Of a stretch of DNA of 64,000 bases, positions 11,105 to 23,000 are shown piece after piece. Origin of the DNA: Gnetum montanum. Lineage: Eukaryota; Streptophyta; Gnetopsida; Gnetales; Gnetaceae. The notes under the pieces are model-generated. The model searched no databases. It was not told where the DNA came from and saw nothing but the letters and a program-made list of their open reading frames with translations. The stretch is taken from NCBI GenBank assembly GCA_015680685.1, contig MNCI01007854.1:608551-672550 (forward strand), in the 5' to 3' direction. How positions within the stretch are numbered: the first letter of the stretch is position 1; each line of letters begins with the position of its first letter. The position numbers and the translations under genes were made by a program.

Positions 11105-11235
11105 AAAATAAGTGAAACATAGGTACACTCCAAGATTTATAGAAGTTTATGACTTAGTCCTACCTAGTAGAATTGAAGGTATGATCTGGTTACCAAGCCA
11201 AGATTTGTACTACTAGGCTAACACCTCATTTTTAA
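11105..11235 (-). repeat. tRNA-like (SINE-like) segment 2
   Basis: On the minus strand, ggtgttagcctagtagtac (about 11,228) is followed some 35 bases later by a B-box-like accttcaattctac. This spacing is typical of the tRNA-related head of plant SINEs. No flanking target duplication was established. Confidence 0.35.
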
Positions 11236-11399
11236 TCTTATTTATGAAGAAAAAGGACCTACTAATTTGCATAAATATGTATTAAATAAAAAAGGTTGAG
11301 ATAAGGCTAGGATGATGATGATGATGGTACATTAATTATAAAAGGATAGGGACTAGAATTTGTGCTTTTGGAAAAATGGTTAAAATAGGATAATTAGCA

Positions 11400-11475
11400 T
11401 CAATTTTCTATGACATAGTGGTAAGATTCTTGATTTAGTATGAGTGTCAAATACTCTATGGCATTAATGCCTCTA
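11400..11475 (+). repeat. tRNA-like (SINE-like) segment 3
   Basis: The + strand reads catagtggtaagattcttga at about 11,414, sharing the agtggtaaga[tc]tcttgatt core with the segment at 12,500. The B-box half is poorly kept. It is called as a relative only because of the shared core. Confidence 0.3.
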
Positions 11476-12489
11476 AAAAGTATACTTTTTTTTTGATCTT
11501 TTACATAGTTTGGACAAAACTTAAACTATTTAGTATTCTAATAATGTTTTTTTATAATATCAATGGTCATTAAATTTTTTATTTTGTTTCAAGATTACCT
11601 CTACTATTATTATTCATAATATTCGTATTTGACCAAGATTTAATTATCTCTAGAATGTCAACCATATTGTATAATTATAAAAGTATCAAATTTAAGTAGT
11701 GAAATGCTTCCACTTCATAAATTAAGCATTTTTTATGGTATTTGATTCATTAAGATTTGACTATTGGTTTTTACAACTCTCATTTAGATGTTCATGACTC
11801 TAAATTTCTTCTTTATAAATAGAAGAATCATTCACTACTTTTTTACTTATTCCCTTGCTCAAAGTTCTTGGTCTTAGTACATCTCATATTTACATAGTTT
11901 TAATTCAAGGTTGGAAGAAGTTTTATTTGGTGATACACCTCAAATTTAATGGATTTTGCTTCACATTTGAAGTTTCTTTCATCTCCTTATTCTTGAATAC
12001 CATTTCAAAATTTTCATGTAATGTGGTTTATTGTAGAGATTCTCTTGTTAATTTTCTTCCTTTCTTTGTTTAAGATGACATCATTTAATAGCTTATGCTT
12101 TAGCTGCAACCCTAATTCTATCCCATTTTATTCTTTTTCTTTTTATTTATAAGAAGTCTTTAATAGAACTAAAAATCTTGGAGGGTGCTTCTAAAAGAAG
12201 GTAAGGTTTGATCCTTTTCCTACATTTAGGATTCATTGTAAGGATGAAAAATTGAAAAGGCATTCTTAAAACTATTGGTCCTTTCATTTTATGTTGTGTT
12301 AGAGTTTCACCTCTCTTTAGTGCTTCTCTATAGTTGTACTTTAAATTTTTTTCTCTATAATACATTTTTTAAGTCCAAAACTTTCTACAAAAGTTCTACT
12401 TAAGTTTTATCAAATTTTCATGTTGGCTATATGTCCTAGGGGTTTGATTTTGGTGAAGAATGTTGAGTTATAATGTTCTAATTGTAATA

Positions 12490-12610
12490 ATAAGGTGTTA
12501 CCCTAGTGGTAAGACTCTTGATTTAAAAGCATCAAGTCATGGGCTTGATGCTGGTAGGTAATGCTAAGTTATAAAGTTCTAATTGGACTATGTATCTTTG
12601 GGCTACAACA
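12490..12610 (+). repeat. tRNA-like (SINE-like) segment 4
   Basis: ggtgttaccctagtggtaag (about 12,492) gives an A-box-like start, and gtcatgggcttgatgctgg follows in the B-box position. Downstream, aagttataaagttctaattg repeats a phrase found just upstream (gagttataatgttctaattg near 12,465), so the segment may lie within a short direct repeat. Confidence 0.35.
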
Positions 12611-12659
12611 CCTACCCCCTTCCCACTTGTCCCCAACTTCTTTTGTCAAAATCTAGGTT

Positions 12660-12785
12660 TGGTTTAGAAAGTGATAGGTGGTTTGAGTGGTTAGCTCATT
12701 GTCTTATTAAACAAGAGGTTATCAATTCAATTCGTACTTAAGGAATTATTATACTTCTTTATATTTCTTCTAATATGCCTTGTTG
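12660..12785 (+). repeat. tRNA-like (SINE-like) segment 5
   Basis: ggtttgagtggttagctcat (about 12,672) resembles an A-box, and gaggttatcaattcaattcg (about 12,713) resembles a B-box with one insertion. The roughly 40-base spacing fits a tRNA head. It is not a tRNA gene: the acceptor stem does not pair. Confidence 0.35.
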
Positions 12786-12959
12786 GCTATATTTCTTGGG
12801 TTTATTTATAGTTATCCTTTCCACTTCCAACACTTCATATACATACACATAATACAATACACATATAGGCACACACATACTACTTTACCTTTTTCTCCCT
12901 CCTTCTCTCTCTCCCAATGCACTCATCCCACCACCACCAATCTAGTTCTAGTTTAGTTA

Positions 12960-13075
12960 GTGAAACATTACTTAGTTGATTAGAGCATACAACTTATGAT
13001 TTACAAGATACATGTTTGATTACAATAGGTATAAAATGGATTTTACTTAGAGGTTCAATGCTATCTCATTAAGGT
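12960..13075 (+). repeat. tRNA-like (SINE-like) segment 6
   Basis: cttagttgattagagcatac (about 12,972) is close to the A-box of tRNAs with a TTAGAGC D-arm, and atgtttgattacaatagg (about 13,010) is B-box-like. It is a degenerate tRNA-derived repeat or tRNA pseudogene. Confidence 0.35.
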
Positions 13076-13079
13076 GGGG

Positions 13080-13590
13080 TTTTAGAAGGATGGTAGATGA
13101 ATGAAATTGTAACTTCTTTGAAGTGGCTACTCCTAAGCTTAAGCTCATGTCTTACAATTTGAGAAATAAGCACCTTGCTATCATTGCAAGTGGGTATGCT
13201 ATTGTCATATTCTACTTAAGTTCTAAATTTTTTTTTATGGTTATATGTCTTGGGGTAAATATAGTCATTTAGTTTTTGTTCTAATACCCCTGTAAAGTTT
13301 AGTTCTAGTTCAAATTAACTTTTATGTTTGAAGAAAAATAAGAAAACAAACGTCAACATTTTACAACTCATAAAATCCATAAGTGACTATCGAACTAAAA
13401 TATAAATAAGCCCAAATTCATAATAGTAACGCTTATAAGTTGAGTTTACAAGTCTTTTATAAATGTCCTTACCCATGGCTAGGAATTAAGGAAGATCCAT
13501 GTACATCAAATCATCAAAGATATGATTTGAAGTCATACTGTATGTTATTAAAAATGAGATACAAATTTATAGAGAGTAGCCTTGTTGGTG
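13080..13590. other. Non-coding, no recognisable feature
   Basis: AT-rich DNA with no supportable gene. A 69-codon open frame at 13,440-13,649 shows no family features and overlaps the start of a dispersed repeat. Confidence 0.45.
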
Positions 13591-16430
13591 ATCTGAGGAC
13601 TAGTCCCCTCCTAGAAAAACGATTGGAAGGAGGATGGATATCCAATTAGATTCCATTCTATCTTAATAATCACTTATAGAACTACATTATCCTTATTTAC
13701 CACACGCTACAAATTGACTTGGTATAATCCATGTTTAAATTATACTTAACTTATGCTTGAGGATATGATGTTATAATGCTTATAACTTAAGTAAAAAAAA
13801 ATCATCATAGGCATGATAAAACTTAACTAAGATGCATGGAAAAATTAGAAATCCACATTGAATTGATGAAACAAAAATTTACATAACCATATATCAAAGC
13901 TCATAATGAATTTCATAATCATAACGAAACCATAATCTTCAAGGAGAGTTAAGAATATCCATCAATACATAAGTTTAAGTACATCATGTTCATCATAACA
14001 TAATCTCAAAGAAAACTAAATCTCAAAAATAGAAAGAATCTCCATCAATCATTCTCTATTGCCATCAAGCTTTTAACTTCAACCACCTAAATTTGCATAC
14101 AAACATGATGGAAGGATTAGAAACCTTCTAGTAGAGTCAACCACCTTGGTGCACCTAGAATAAGTTGTAGTATGGGGTCACATGGTACATAAGAAACCAT
14201 CTCAAAATCTATGAGATTGGAAGCCAAAAGCATAACCAAAACCATGATATCCATAGAATGTTAAGAAATAGATAAACTGAGAATGCCCTAGATATTGACC
14301 ACTCATAAGGACTAGTTAGCTCACAAAGATCTCACCTATCTTAGATGTTCTTAATGATCCTCCTTAAGGACTAGCTGACCAAACCTCACTTACTCTTGGA
14401 TGAATTGTTGCTAGAAACAATCCCATGTGGTTCAGTTACCCCAGTCATTTTGAATCATGAAACTAGCCATGTGAATAATCACAAGTGGTGTGAGTAGGCA
14501 TTAGTTAGCTAAAAAGTCCCCTCAAAATGCTTGCCCATTATCATAGCTTGCATGCAATCATAGGCAACATGGGTTAAGTATGGCAACCAAACCTACCTTT
14601 CGGAATGTTTATCCATTAACACATAGATCCAACTACCTAGGGTAAAATCATAGGTGACATGGGTTAAGTACCAGAGGCCAATCTATACTTTCTAAAATGC
14701 CTATCCATTGATCCTATTGAATGTACCATTGAGAGGTTGAAATATTAGAAAATGCATGAGTTTGAGAACTAGAGGTTAGGTATGATTTAGAGGATGTGAA
14801 AACAACATAAAATAGTGAAAATGGTAGATCACAAGTGGATCACAAATTGTGGTTACAAGCATAAGATTAACCATGATTTGTAGTTAGGTCATCGTCAAGA
14901 CCACAATGTTGCCATGACCCATGGAAGCCGCCACTACTCATTTTTGCCTAACCACGACCTTACCACAAGTTGTGGGGAATACCATAACTTGGAAATGCAC
15001 ACCTCAGCTTTGGCACCTACAAGTTCACAGTCCATGGTTCAGTTATGGTTGAGATCACAACCTCACCATGACCCATGGTTTGCGCTAGTACCTTTACCAT
15101 GAGTTGTGGTAAACATACTTTAAGTCATGATGGTAGAAAATGCCATCAAAGGTATGTCAGAAAGAACATAAAAATATTGGAATTGAGTAAAGAAAGAAAC
15201 CATAATTACATCATGAATATTATAATAGATTAAATCACCTAAGGGGCTACATAAATAAGTAATTACAAGATGATAAGTAATACATTGAAATCTTAATAGG
15301 AAACAAATGCTAGAATTAGTTGCTCTACCTTCATTGTTCGGAAGACCTACAACACACAAGGTTAGATTCATTGAAGCATTAGAAAAATATTGAGACCACT
15401 AGTGAGAAAGATTGACCCACAAGAATGGATAAAAAATTCATGTAAAAACATAAACCATAGCTTAATACACAATCCCTAGGTTTACCATGCCAACGTAGAA
15501 ACATTAATTCACAATAGCATATCCTAGACATAAACTCCATGATACTTAGAAAATCTAGGTAAGAGTCCAATAGGTTTTAGAAAAGTCCAAGTCCACTTGA
15601 GAAACACATAAAATAAAGCTTAAGCATGTTTTATAAAATGATAATATTTTTCCAAAATATTCAATTGCCACTTCACAACATGTGTGATTATTCTAAAAAC
15701 TTGATCTTAACAAGCAAATACTGAGAAATCAATAGTTTCCAAATATAAATACAAAAAGATGAATAAAATTATATTTTATGAAAGGATAATAGATGTTTCT
15801 AAAAATAAGAGTTGAAAAGAAGAATATTTATAAAAAGGAAATCTTAATAAAAAATCATTAAAGGTTCCAAGAATAATGTAGAAATATAATAATTGAAAGG
15901 TCATGTGATCAAATACTCAAGAAGCTTTAACAAAAGACATAAGCCAAGCCATAGGTTAATGAAATAATAACTAAGCATAAACCATGGCTTAGTAACATAA
16001 GATATTATATGATTCCTTGTAAATGAACTCACAAAGATATGTAGGCTTGTTGGGAATGCTTTGGCCTCTTTGGCTTGGGCACCATCTCTTCTCTATGAAG
16101 TAGGGATATAGGGCCAAATGCATGTAGTATAGGTGTGCATCTTACCTCTCCTAAAGAATGATGTCTGATATGTGTATAATAGTGATCTCTATAGTTGTAA
16201 ATGTATGTGTTGCCTTGCTTCAATTACTTATATAATTATCAAGGAATCCTCATAATGCTTCTAACCCATGGACTAATGGGTGACACATGTGTTATGTACT
16301 ATTGTTATGCTCATAGGTTCTTGTGTATGCTAAGGTGTAATTCACCTTAAGTTCACTCTTGAATACTTAGTGGCTTTGGGGCTCATGGGTGGTACCAGGA
16401 GGTGCTCATCACAAGTAGTGGTATTATAAT
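13590..16430 (+). repeat. Dispersed repeat, long copy; related to 29,190-29,500
   Basis: 13,590-13,707 resembles 29,190-29,307 (for example 'aatcacttatagaactacatt' against 'catcacttatagaattgcatt'). 16,010-16,220 resembles 29,308-29,500 (shared cacaaagatatgta and ttctctatg.a.tagggatat). Between these matches, this copy has about 2.3 kb absent from the other. It is probably an LTR or other repeat with an insertion here, or a deletion there. The middle contains short internal repeats and no gene. Confidence 0.55.
14550..14715 (+). repeat. Two-copy internal repeat
   Basis: 'catgggttaagtatggcaacc' like sequence at about 14,569-14,590 recurs at about 14,658-14,680, and each copy is followed by 'atgttt/gcctatccattgatcc' type sequence. 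Period about 90 bp, with clear divergence between copies. Confidence 0.5.
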
Positions 16431-16446
16431 TGGTATTAGTGCTAAG
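16429..16446 (+). promoter_or_regulatory. Possible LTR-retrotransposon primer binding site
   Basis: The + strand reads ttggtattagtgctaagg. Plant retrotransposons primed by initiator Met-tRNA start with TGGTATCAGAGC, and this matches with a few changes. It follows the dispersed repeat at 13.6-16.4 kb, which would then be an LTR. No matching 3' LTR or pol was found downstream, so the call is weak. Confidence 0.3.
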
Positions 16447-18850
16447 GTTTTGGTTCAAGAAGAAGATCCATTTAGATAAATTTTCAAAGTAGTTATAAGT
16501 GATAAATGAGATGCCAAAGTCAAGTGAACAAGCCTAGATCTTGTGCTTGTGAAGGATCTAAGTATGGGGACAGTTGCTATCATTAGATGACATAATCATG
16601 TGTTGTCTACCTAAAATAGAAATGGCTAAATGCTTTAAACATTAGTTGATCCTAAGAAAGTTTCTTTCTTGTTAGAGTTGAGCTTTAGCACCAAACACAA
16701 ATGTGCTCTAGATTAAACTTTTGTACCAAGAAATCATGTTGTGTATCATGGGTATATTATTAATGATCTCTTATTTGTGCAAAGATAGTTAGGCATGACC
16801 AAGTTAGTTGGAGTGAATTATGAGAAAAACATATTCTCTCCTACTAGTTAATACTTGTGGTAGTTTCATGCTTTGAATATAGGATAATGTATTAGATTGA
16901 TGCTTCTTGTTGTAATGTGTTGCCTCTATATGGGTGGTTGATATTATTTTCATTGATGTTGTAAAAATTCTTTGGCTTGAATGCCTTTAGAACTTTATAA
17001 TTTGGTGTTATAATATGACAATTTTGTGTTCATGTGTTGGATAATAACACTTCGATTCCTATTCAAGGATCCTTTACTAATGATGCCTTAATGGGTTAGC
17101 TTATGATCCATAGATCAAATTTGATAGTGCTTTAAATTATTCTATTTGCAAATATTATGTTTGAGGGGAGTGTCCTCATGTCCTTATTCCTAGATGGTAG
17201 TTTAAGTATAAAAATTCTTGGATGTTTTAATATCTTTATTTCTTTGTTCAAATTTTTGTTACTATGGATTTGGTTTGAGTCATTGAGCACTTTTATTTAA
17301 TGTGGATGATGATCCATCCCTATATGAAATAGCATGATGCATGGTTATTAGCTTATTTATTTTCAAATATAGAAGGGTTAGTGTGCTTGGTTAGATGACT
17401 TGTGATTGGAAAAAATGGTGGAATATGTGAGAGCACTTTTGGAAGAGTAAAGATTATGGTGGATAATTCTTTATGTTTACCATATTCTTCTCATGTTCAC
17501 ATCTTACATGATTGATTTCTTAGAGAGATTATCTTCTACCCATGTGGTACAATGCATTTGGTCACCTGTAAACATTGTGTTAGATAGTGGTTCTTATTTT
17601 ATGGGAGATATTGGTAAAGGTTGTTTCTAATCCTAGCCAATTTGTTGAGGATGACATTGACCATGAAATGAGATTTTGTGTTTAACCACATTGATGAAAA
17701 GTGGACAATCACATCTTCTACCAAGTTAGTTTATGCCTAAGAAGATGAACATGGTTGACTTATTCCTACCAATTTCTCAATGAGTTGAAACTATTAGTTT
17801 TAGTATGCACTTTGGAAACTCTTAGTCTGCTAATACTAAATGTCCATGTTGCAATTTAGAAGCAAGAAGAAGAAATGAATTTAACAAGCCCAAATGCAAG
17901 GTAATAGAAGGCCATATCTACATATGGAAAGATAGTAAAAGCACATATTCAAATCTCAAGTCTTAAGAGAAGAAAAAGATCAAGTGAAGCCAAAATATAT
18001 TTTTTGTAAAATAGGGATCAAAGCCATGTATTTTATATTTGAATTATTATGACAAATTAGATAAGATAGGAAATTTTATTATTTTTACTTTTAATAAAAG
18101 ATTAATAATTATATGTAATTGGAGAATGATCCCAATCTCTCATTTCTCTTGAATTTCTAGCCCAATTTTTGATAAAATAGGTTTGTCTTATTATCTTATA
18201 TTATAGCCCCATCATTTGGTTATAAGTATATTAGAAAATTATGTTTATAAGAGAAGACATTGATATCATTGAGGTAAATTGATGTGATAGTAATAAGATA
18301 GATTATGCTATGAAATTTTGTACTATAATGACCTTCATCATCCATCATCAATTCATCATATTCACCAATTCATTAATCTAAGAAGTTAAACTATCACATT
18401 TAGGGCCACTTTTGTGTAATATATTTTAACCATCAAATCAACTGTAATCAAATCCAAATTTTGCAAGTCGGTATACTATTGAAAGAGCTTTGTATCAATT
18501 ACTCACTTTATAATTCTCTTGGATTGTAGAGATATTCATCTCGTAAACTACTAATTTTTATTTTGGATGTTAAATTTTTTTATTTAAGAATTATTTTTCA
18601 AGCTATATTTGAATCATTAAATAACTTCCAATTGACTTGAAATTTTACAAAATTATACATTACAGATTGAGCTATCCAAAAAGCCTAAGATTAATCCAAA
18701 ACTCATTTAGACCACAAAGATATCATAATTACAAATTAGAAAAAATTTAGTTTTTCTTAGTTAGGTCACCCACATCATGTGATAGATTGGGTTGTCAAAA
18801 ATTTGCAAAATAAAAAATTCTTTTAAATCTTCTTACGTTTCAAAAATGAA
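16447..18850. other. Non-coding or unrecognisably decayed
   Basis: No gene supported on either strand. If 16,429 is a primer site, this would be the interior of an ancient retrotransposon, but I could not find an RT, integrase or gag motif in any frame. Confidence 0.4.
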
Positions 18851-18859
18851 TAGAATCAT

Positions 18860-19205
18860 TAATAAGAGAAAGGGCAAGGGAGAAAGAAAAGAAAAGAAAG
18901 AATACCCAAAATGGAGAGGAGAGAGAAAGATAAAGAACTTATGATGTAGTGACTCTAAGTAGGGAGTACATGTTCTTTATTATGACTTTGAGTAGGAAGC
19001 ACAAATTTTTTATCATGACTAGAATTTTGGTGCATGCATTTTTTGGCTATAAATTCAATTAGGAAGCACAAATTTCTACCATGTCTCTAAGAAGGAAGTA
19101 GAAATATTTTTAAGGAAGGAAATGCTCCAAGTTTCTTGAAAGGTGAGTGAATGCTCCAAATTTCTCAAAGAGAAGAAAATGTTCAAAGTTTCTAAAAGGA
19201 AGTCA
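18860..19205 (+). repeat. Purine-rich tract and imperfect tandem repeats
   Basis: A GA-rich tract (18,866-18,930) is followed by a repeated motif 'ct[ct]taagtagg[ag]ag.aca' at about 18,953, 18,987, 19,048 and 19,085. Then comes 'aatgctccaa[ag]tttct' at about 19,120 and 19,150, with a third variant at 19,178. The repeats are degenerate. They lie just outside the left target duplication of element D. Confidence 0.55.
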
Positions 19206-19323
19206 TAGTGTTTGGGAGTCATAGTGTTGCCTATATAAAAAATTCAAGGATGTAAAATAAGCTAGATGATGTTTGTGGATCTAAGGATAAGCCACTTTTA
19301 AGAGGTGGTGAACCAACGTGTTT

Positions 19324-19328
19324 CTTCT
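19324..19328. repeat. Target site duplication of element D, left copy
   Basis: cttct immediately precedes the terminal TG of the left LTR and is identical to 28,675-28,679 immediately after the right LTR. A 5-bp duplication is standard for Ty3/gypsy integrase. Confidence 0.85.
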
Positions 19329-20139
19329 TGATGAGCGGTGAGGTACCCCTATGCTCAACCATACGAATACGAGCATTTCATGCACGATTCGGTCGAATTC
19401 CAAGGACTAAGTGCCTATGCGCCTTGTGGAACAATAATGGGTTGATTAATCGTTGTCTTCCCAAACTTACTTATATGTCACGATTGTATGGTTAAGTAAG
19501 CTTGAGGTATATGATTTTTATGTGTTTTCTATCCTGTGCTAATAAGGATGGGAGAGAGAAGTAACTAAGTAACTAATCTAAATTAACTATTCATTAACTA
19601 AGTTCTAAGTACTCCGAACACTAGTATCCATTCCCACTTTCCGTACACATCCTGAACTAGTGCAACACTGCTGGGATTACCAAACACTAATCGTTACTGG
19701 GTTACCAAGCGCTACACACATGCTCGAAGTGTCATACTGAGTGTAATTAACTAAGAGAGTTGTAGGGTGAGAGAAATCATTAATTAACTACTAAATAATT
19801 AAATAATAATTAACACTAATTAATCTATTCTGTATGCTGCAAGGTTTATCATAAAGTTCATCTTTATTGCCGTACACAAAGTGTGCTCAGGTACACAATG
19901 CTTGAATAAAGATCTGTTCACTCTATGACTCCTATTGCGGGCATGTAGAACTAATTCTAACTTTGGAGGGAGAAAATGGAAAGACTTTGGCTAAGGGACT
20001 AATTCTTAACTATCGAAACCAAAGGTGCCGCCTCTTATTTATAGATAATGAGATAGACCATGATATTGGGTATCTGATATCGCATGGTCGATTCGATATC
20101 GTGGACACGATATCGTGTACGCGATATTAGAATTCATCA
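19329..20139 (-). repeat. 3' LTR of element D
   Basis: 811 bases from TG (19,329) to CA (20,138-20,139). In transcriptional sense, U3 is at the right end. It has a palindrome-rich array of GATATC-like units (about 20,069-20,130), a TATA box reading tataaata (minus strand, about 20,035-20,046) and a polyadenylation signal aataaa on the minus strand at 19,863-19,868. It aligns with 28,051-28,674 along its length, apart from a segment of about 200 bases missing there. Confidence 0.9.
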
Positions 20140-20153
20140 TACCACCACGAATG
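20140..20153 (-). other. Polypurine-tract-like end of element D
   Basis: On the minus strand cattcgtggtggta directly abuts the TG of the 3' LTR, where the plus-strand primer is expected. The tract is short and interrupted. The following 70 or so bases are also similar in element E (51,303-51,375). Confidence 0.55.
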
Positions 20154-20880
20154 AATGAAAAATCATCCTCAAGTTACTTACAAAATATTGAGAAGGTATG
20201 GGATTACTGACTGAATGACTATTGATGGTGGAACAGGGTGATTGACTCAACGTGCCTAGTGAACATATCAACAATACAATACATGACAACATTAGTGTTC
20301 ATGACCACAAAAGTGAACACTATACATAAATGACATCTAATCTTATTGGTAGCTGAAAGAGAAGAAGAAGAGAGAGAGAGAGAAAAGAATGAGACGTGTT
20401 GCTACTGATGCCAATATTGCACTAGTTGTTGTTCATCCATAGCCACGCCAGCAATCTTGCTCCTTTTGTGAATGTTCCAGTTATGGTCCATCTTGAGTGC
20501 ATCCTCCAAGCCCAGTCCATTGTTGTATGATTGTCATCTACACAAACAACATAATCATAAATGAGCGAGGGTAGATAAATCACAATGTAGTTGATACCTT
20601 GCTTCGACGTGAAGTGCATTGGCTGAGTTGTGGTTATGGAAGATACTAGTTTTGGAATTTTAACACTAGTGACTACCTAAGATGTAGGGGTTAGGAAAAT
20701 TTGAAAAATTTTGTGCCCAAGCCCCCATGATGAAGAGCGAACCTCCAATAGCGATAGGATGGGAAAAAGAGAAGGAATAAGAAAGATAGAGAAAAAGGAA
20801 CAATAGGAATGCCAATAAAATGGATGTCATGGATGGGGATGAAACAAAAAGTGGTGATTGCAAGAAATGTTTAAGGAAAA
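20154..20880 (-). other. Element D 3' segment with no counterpart in E
   Basis: Between the polypurine end and the conserved 3' non-coding block, element D has about 0.7 kb where element E has about 3.9 kb, including a 952-codon reading frame. Apart from the first ~70 bases I see no match to E. A GA-rich microsatellite lies at about 20,348-20,390. Two small minus-strand open frames (65 codons each, 20,422-20,619 and 20,666-20,863) have no recognisable domains; the second begins with a hydrophobic stretch. They are not called as genes. Confidence 0.45.
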
Positions 20881-21660
20881 GAAGTTAACAAGTGCACCCA
20901 AAAAGGAATGCTAGTGGGTCCTCCCCAAAGCAGGCTTATGCCCTTGATGCCCTGACAAACCCACAAACCAAAGAGTCCATAGGCTCTAGGAATGTCATTG
21001 GGAAGCAAGAGTTAAAAACTTACCCACAAGAAATTACCAAGGAAGAATAATGCAGCAACCAAGATACAGACTAATGATAAAACCAACAATGAGGTGAGAA
21101 ATGGAAAAGAAAGGTGGAGAGGAGAGGATGGAATGGAAACCCAAAAATAAGGTTGTGTAAAGTCCGTTGTGTGTTTCATGGTTAATGTGATCAAGTAGAA
21201 CTTGTTCCAAATTTGGACTCAAACCAATTCACATTCAGTGACCTCGCATCAACACATTTGACCAACCCATCCACTTAGAGCAACAAGAATGCCTCTACAA
21301 AATGTCATCACCATTCCATGGAGAGCAAGATGGAGAACCAAGAAGTGAGAAGGGGCCTTAGTTAGAGGGAACCTTCAAGCATAGGTAACATGTCTTTCTA
21401 GTGCCATAACCAGTGTATGTAGCCCAAGATCATTATTGTGTCTAAGGGGTGTGCTTTGAATTCTCACTATTTTTTTTCACGTGAGAACCACACCATGCAA
21501 AGACTTATTATTATTCTTATTATTATTTTGAACTCAGCTTCCTATGATTTGATGAATAGTCAGAATGGTAGAAAACCCAAAGAAAAAGCATCCAAGCACT
21601 CAAGAGAATAGCCAATACAAATGCATAGAATCCCTTTGAAGCCACACCCTTTTCATCCTT
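20880..21660 (-). other. 3' non-coding block shared by elements D and E
   Basis: Corresponds to 55,170-56,030 in element E. Shared landmarks include ggtcctcccca/ggatcctcccca, 'gtgagaggggacctt' type sequence, 'cataaccagtg', 'aaggggtgtgctttgaatt' and 'accacaccatgcaa.gactta'. It carries no open frame of note in either element. Conservation of order shows that the two elements descend from one architecture. Confidence 0.7.
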
Positions 21661-21669
21661 TGAGTCTTT

Positions 21670-21878
21670 NNNNNNNNNNNNNNNNNNNNNNNNNNNNNNN
21701 NNNNNNNNNNNNNNNNNNNNNNNNNNNNNNNNNNNNNNNNNNNNNNNNNNNNNNNNNNNNNNNNNNNNNNNNNNNNNNNNNNNNNNNNNNNNNNNNNNNN
21801 NNNNNNNNNNNNNNNNNNNNNNNNNNNNNNNNNNNNNNNNNNNNNNNNNNNNNNNNNNNNNNNNNNNNNNNNNNNNNN
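21670..21878. other. Assembly gap (209 N)
   Basis: Run of N inside element D, between its integrase and 3' non-coding block. Open frames reading through it are artefacts. Confidence 0.99.
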
Positions 21879-21889
21879 AGTCTCTTTTC

Positions 21890-23000
21890 TGGGCTCTCAG
21901 GTTTATATATGGTCATGGCCCTTAAAGGAAAATTTGCATAAATAATGTAAGGTCCTTTCCACAGTGTTTGAAATTTGGTCCATTGTGACACATTTGTGGG
22001 GTTCCATTAGAGGACCTTATCTCCTGGTTGGTACTTAACTCTCCTAATTTTTAGGTCATGATGTTGTTTATTAAATGCCTTGTGCAAATCATTAGATGAC
22101 AAGGCAGCTAGTCGGTTCTTATCTAGCAAGTTAAGAGTCATTAACATTTTTTTTTGTGCTAGATCGAGGTCAATGTTGAGCTCACATGCCATGGTTAGTG
22201 TACGGAGCTTAGTTTGGATAGGGAGCGTTGGAAGTTTTCCATACACCAACTCATAGGGAGAGTAGCCTATAGGGAGTTTCCACATGGAGTGGTATTCCTA
22301 AAGAGCATCATTCAGTTTAGTGCTCCAATATCACCTATATTTGCTAATAGTTCTAGTTAGTATCTTGGTAATCTCCCTATTAGTGACCTCGGCTTGACCG
22401 TTTGCTTGGGGGTAGTATGGTGTAGCCAATTTGTGCTTAACCCCTAAGCGTTGCATCAACTTTCGAAAATTTGCACCTGTAAAGTGTGTACAATTATCTG
22501 AGATAAGTGCACGTGGCACACCAAACCTATTGATGACTTGTTGTTAAACAAATCATGCAGTTGTAGATGATGTGCAATCTTTAACAGTAGCTACTTTAGC
22601 CCATTTTTTTAAGTAGTCTACAACAACTACGATGTAAGATTTTTCATTGGACATTGGTGTAACAGGCCTCATGAAATCAATCCCCTGAATGTCGAAGGAT
22701 TCTAGCGGTTGAATCCATTATTGTGGACCCTCCATTCTAGCAGCCATTCCCCCATCACGTTGATAGCGCTCAAAAGATTGGACGAATTGATGGATGTCCT
22801 AGAACAAGGCAGGCCAATAATACCTTGCAAGTAGGATCTTAATAGCCGTTCATCTCCTAGCATAGTGACCCTCACAAGGGCCCTCATGAGCATCTTGGAG
22901 AACTCTCAGTTGATCTCTATTGGGAACACACCATCGAACCAAGCCATCGGGACATAACTTTGTAAAGTTGTCCATTAAGTTCCATAAATTACTTGGCTTT
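21890..23000 (-). pseudogene. Integrase relic of element D
   Basis: DDE integrase of Athila-like type. On the minus strand, 'QGIDFMRP' (about 22,667-22,690) holds the first Asp, 'LISDNCTHFTG' (about 22,475-22,507) the second, and 'NGQAEVTNREI' (about 22,367-22,399) the Glu, so all three catalytic residues are still encoded. It is followed by 'GYSPYELVYGKLPTLP' (about 22,220-22,267), typical of the integrase C-terminal region in Ty3 elements. Frameshifts and stops separate the blocks. The N-terminal zinc region near 22,740-22,900 is fragmentary. Confidence 0.85.

Noticed and set aside
12660-13040. True tRNA genes
   Set aside because: A- and B-box-like phrases exist but acceptor and anticodon stems do not pair, so they are treated as tRNA-derived repeats.
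16447-18850. Copia-type pol downstream of the possible primer site
   Set aside because: No RT, integrase or gag motif could be read in any frame.
20666-20863. Minus-strand frame with a hydrophobic stretch, considered as an env-like fragment
   Set aside because: Only 65 codons, no other envelope features, no counterpart in element E.
21621-21991. Open frames of 106 and 112 codons
   Set aside because: They run through a block of N and have no real sequence support.
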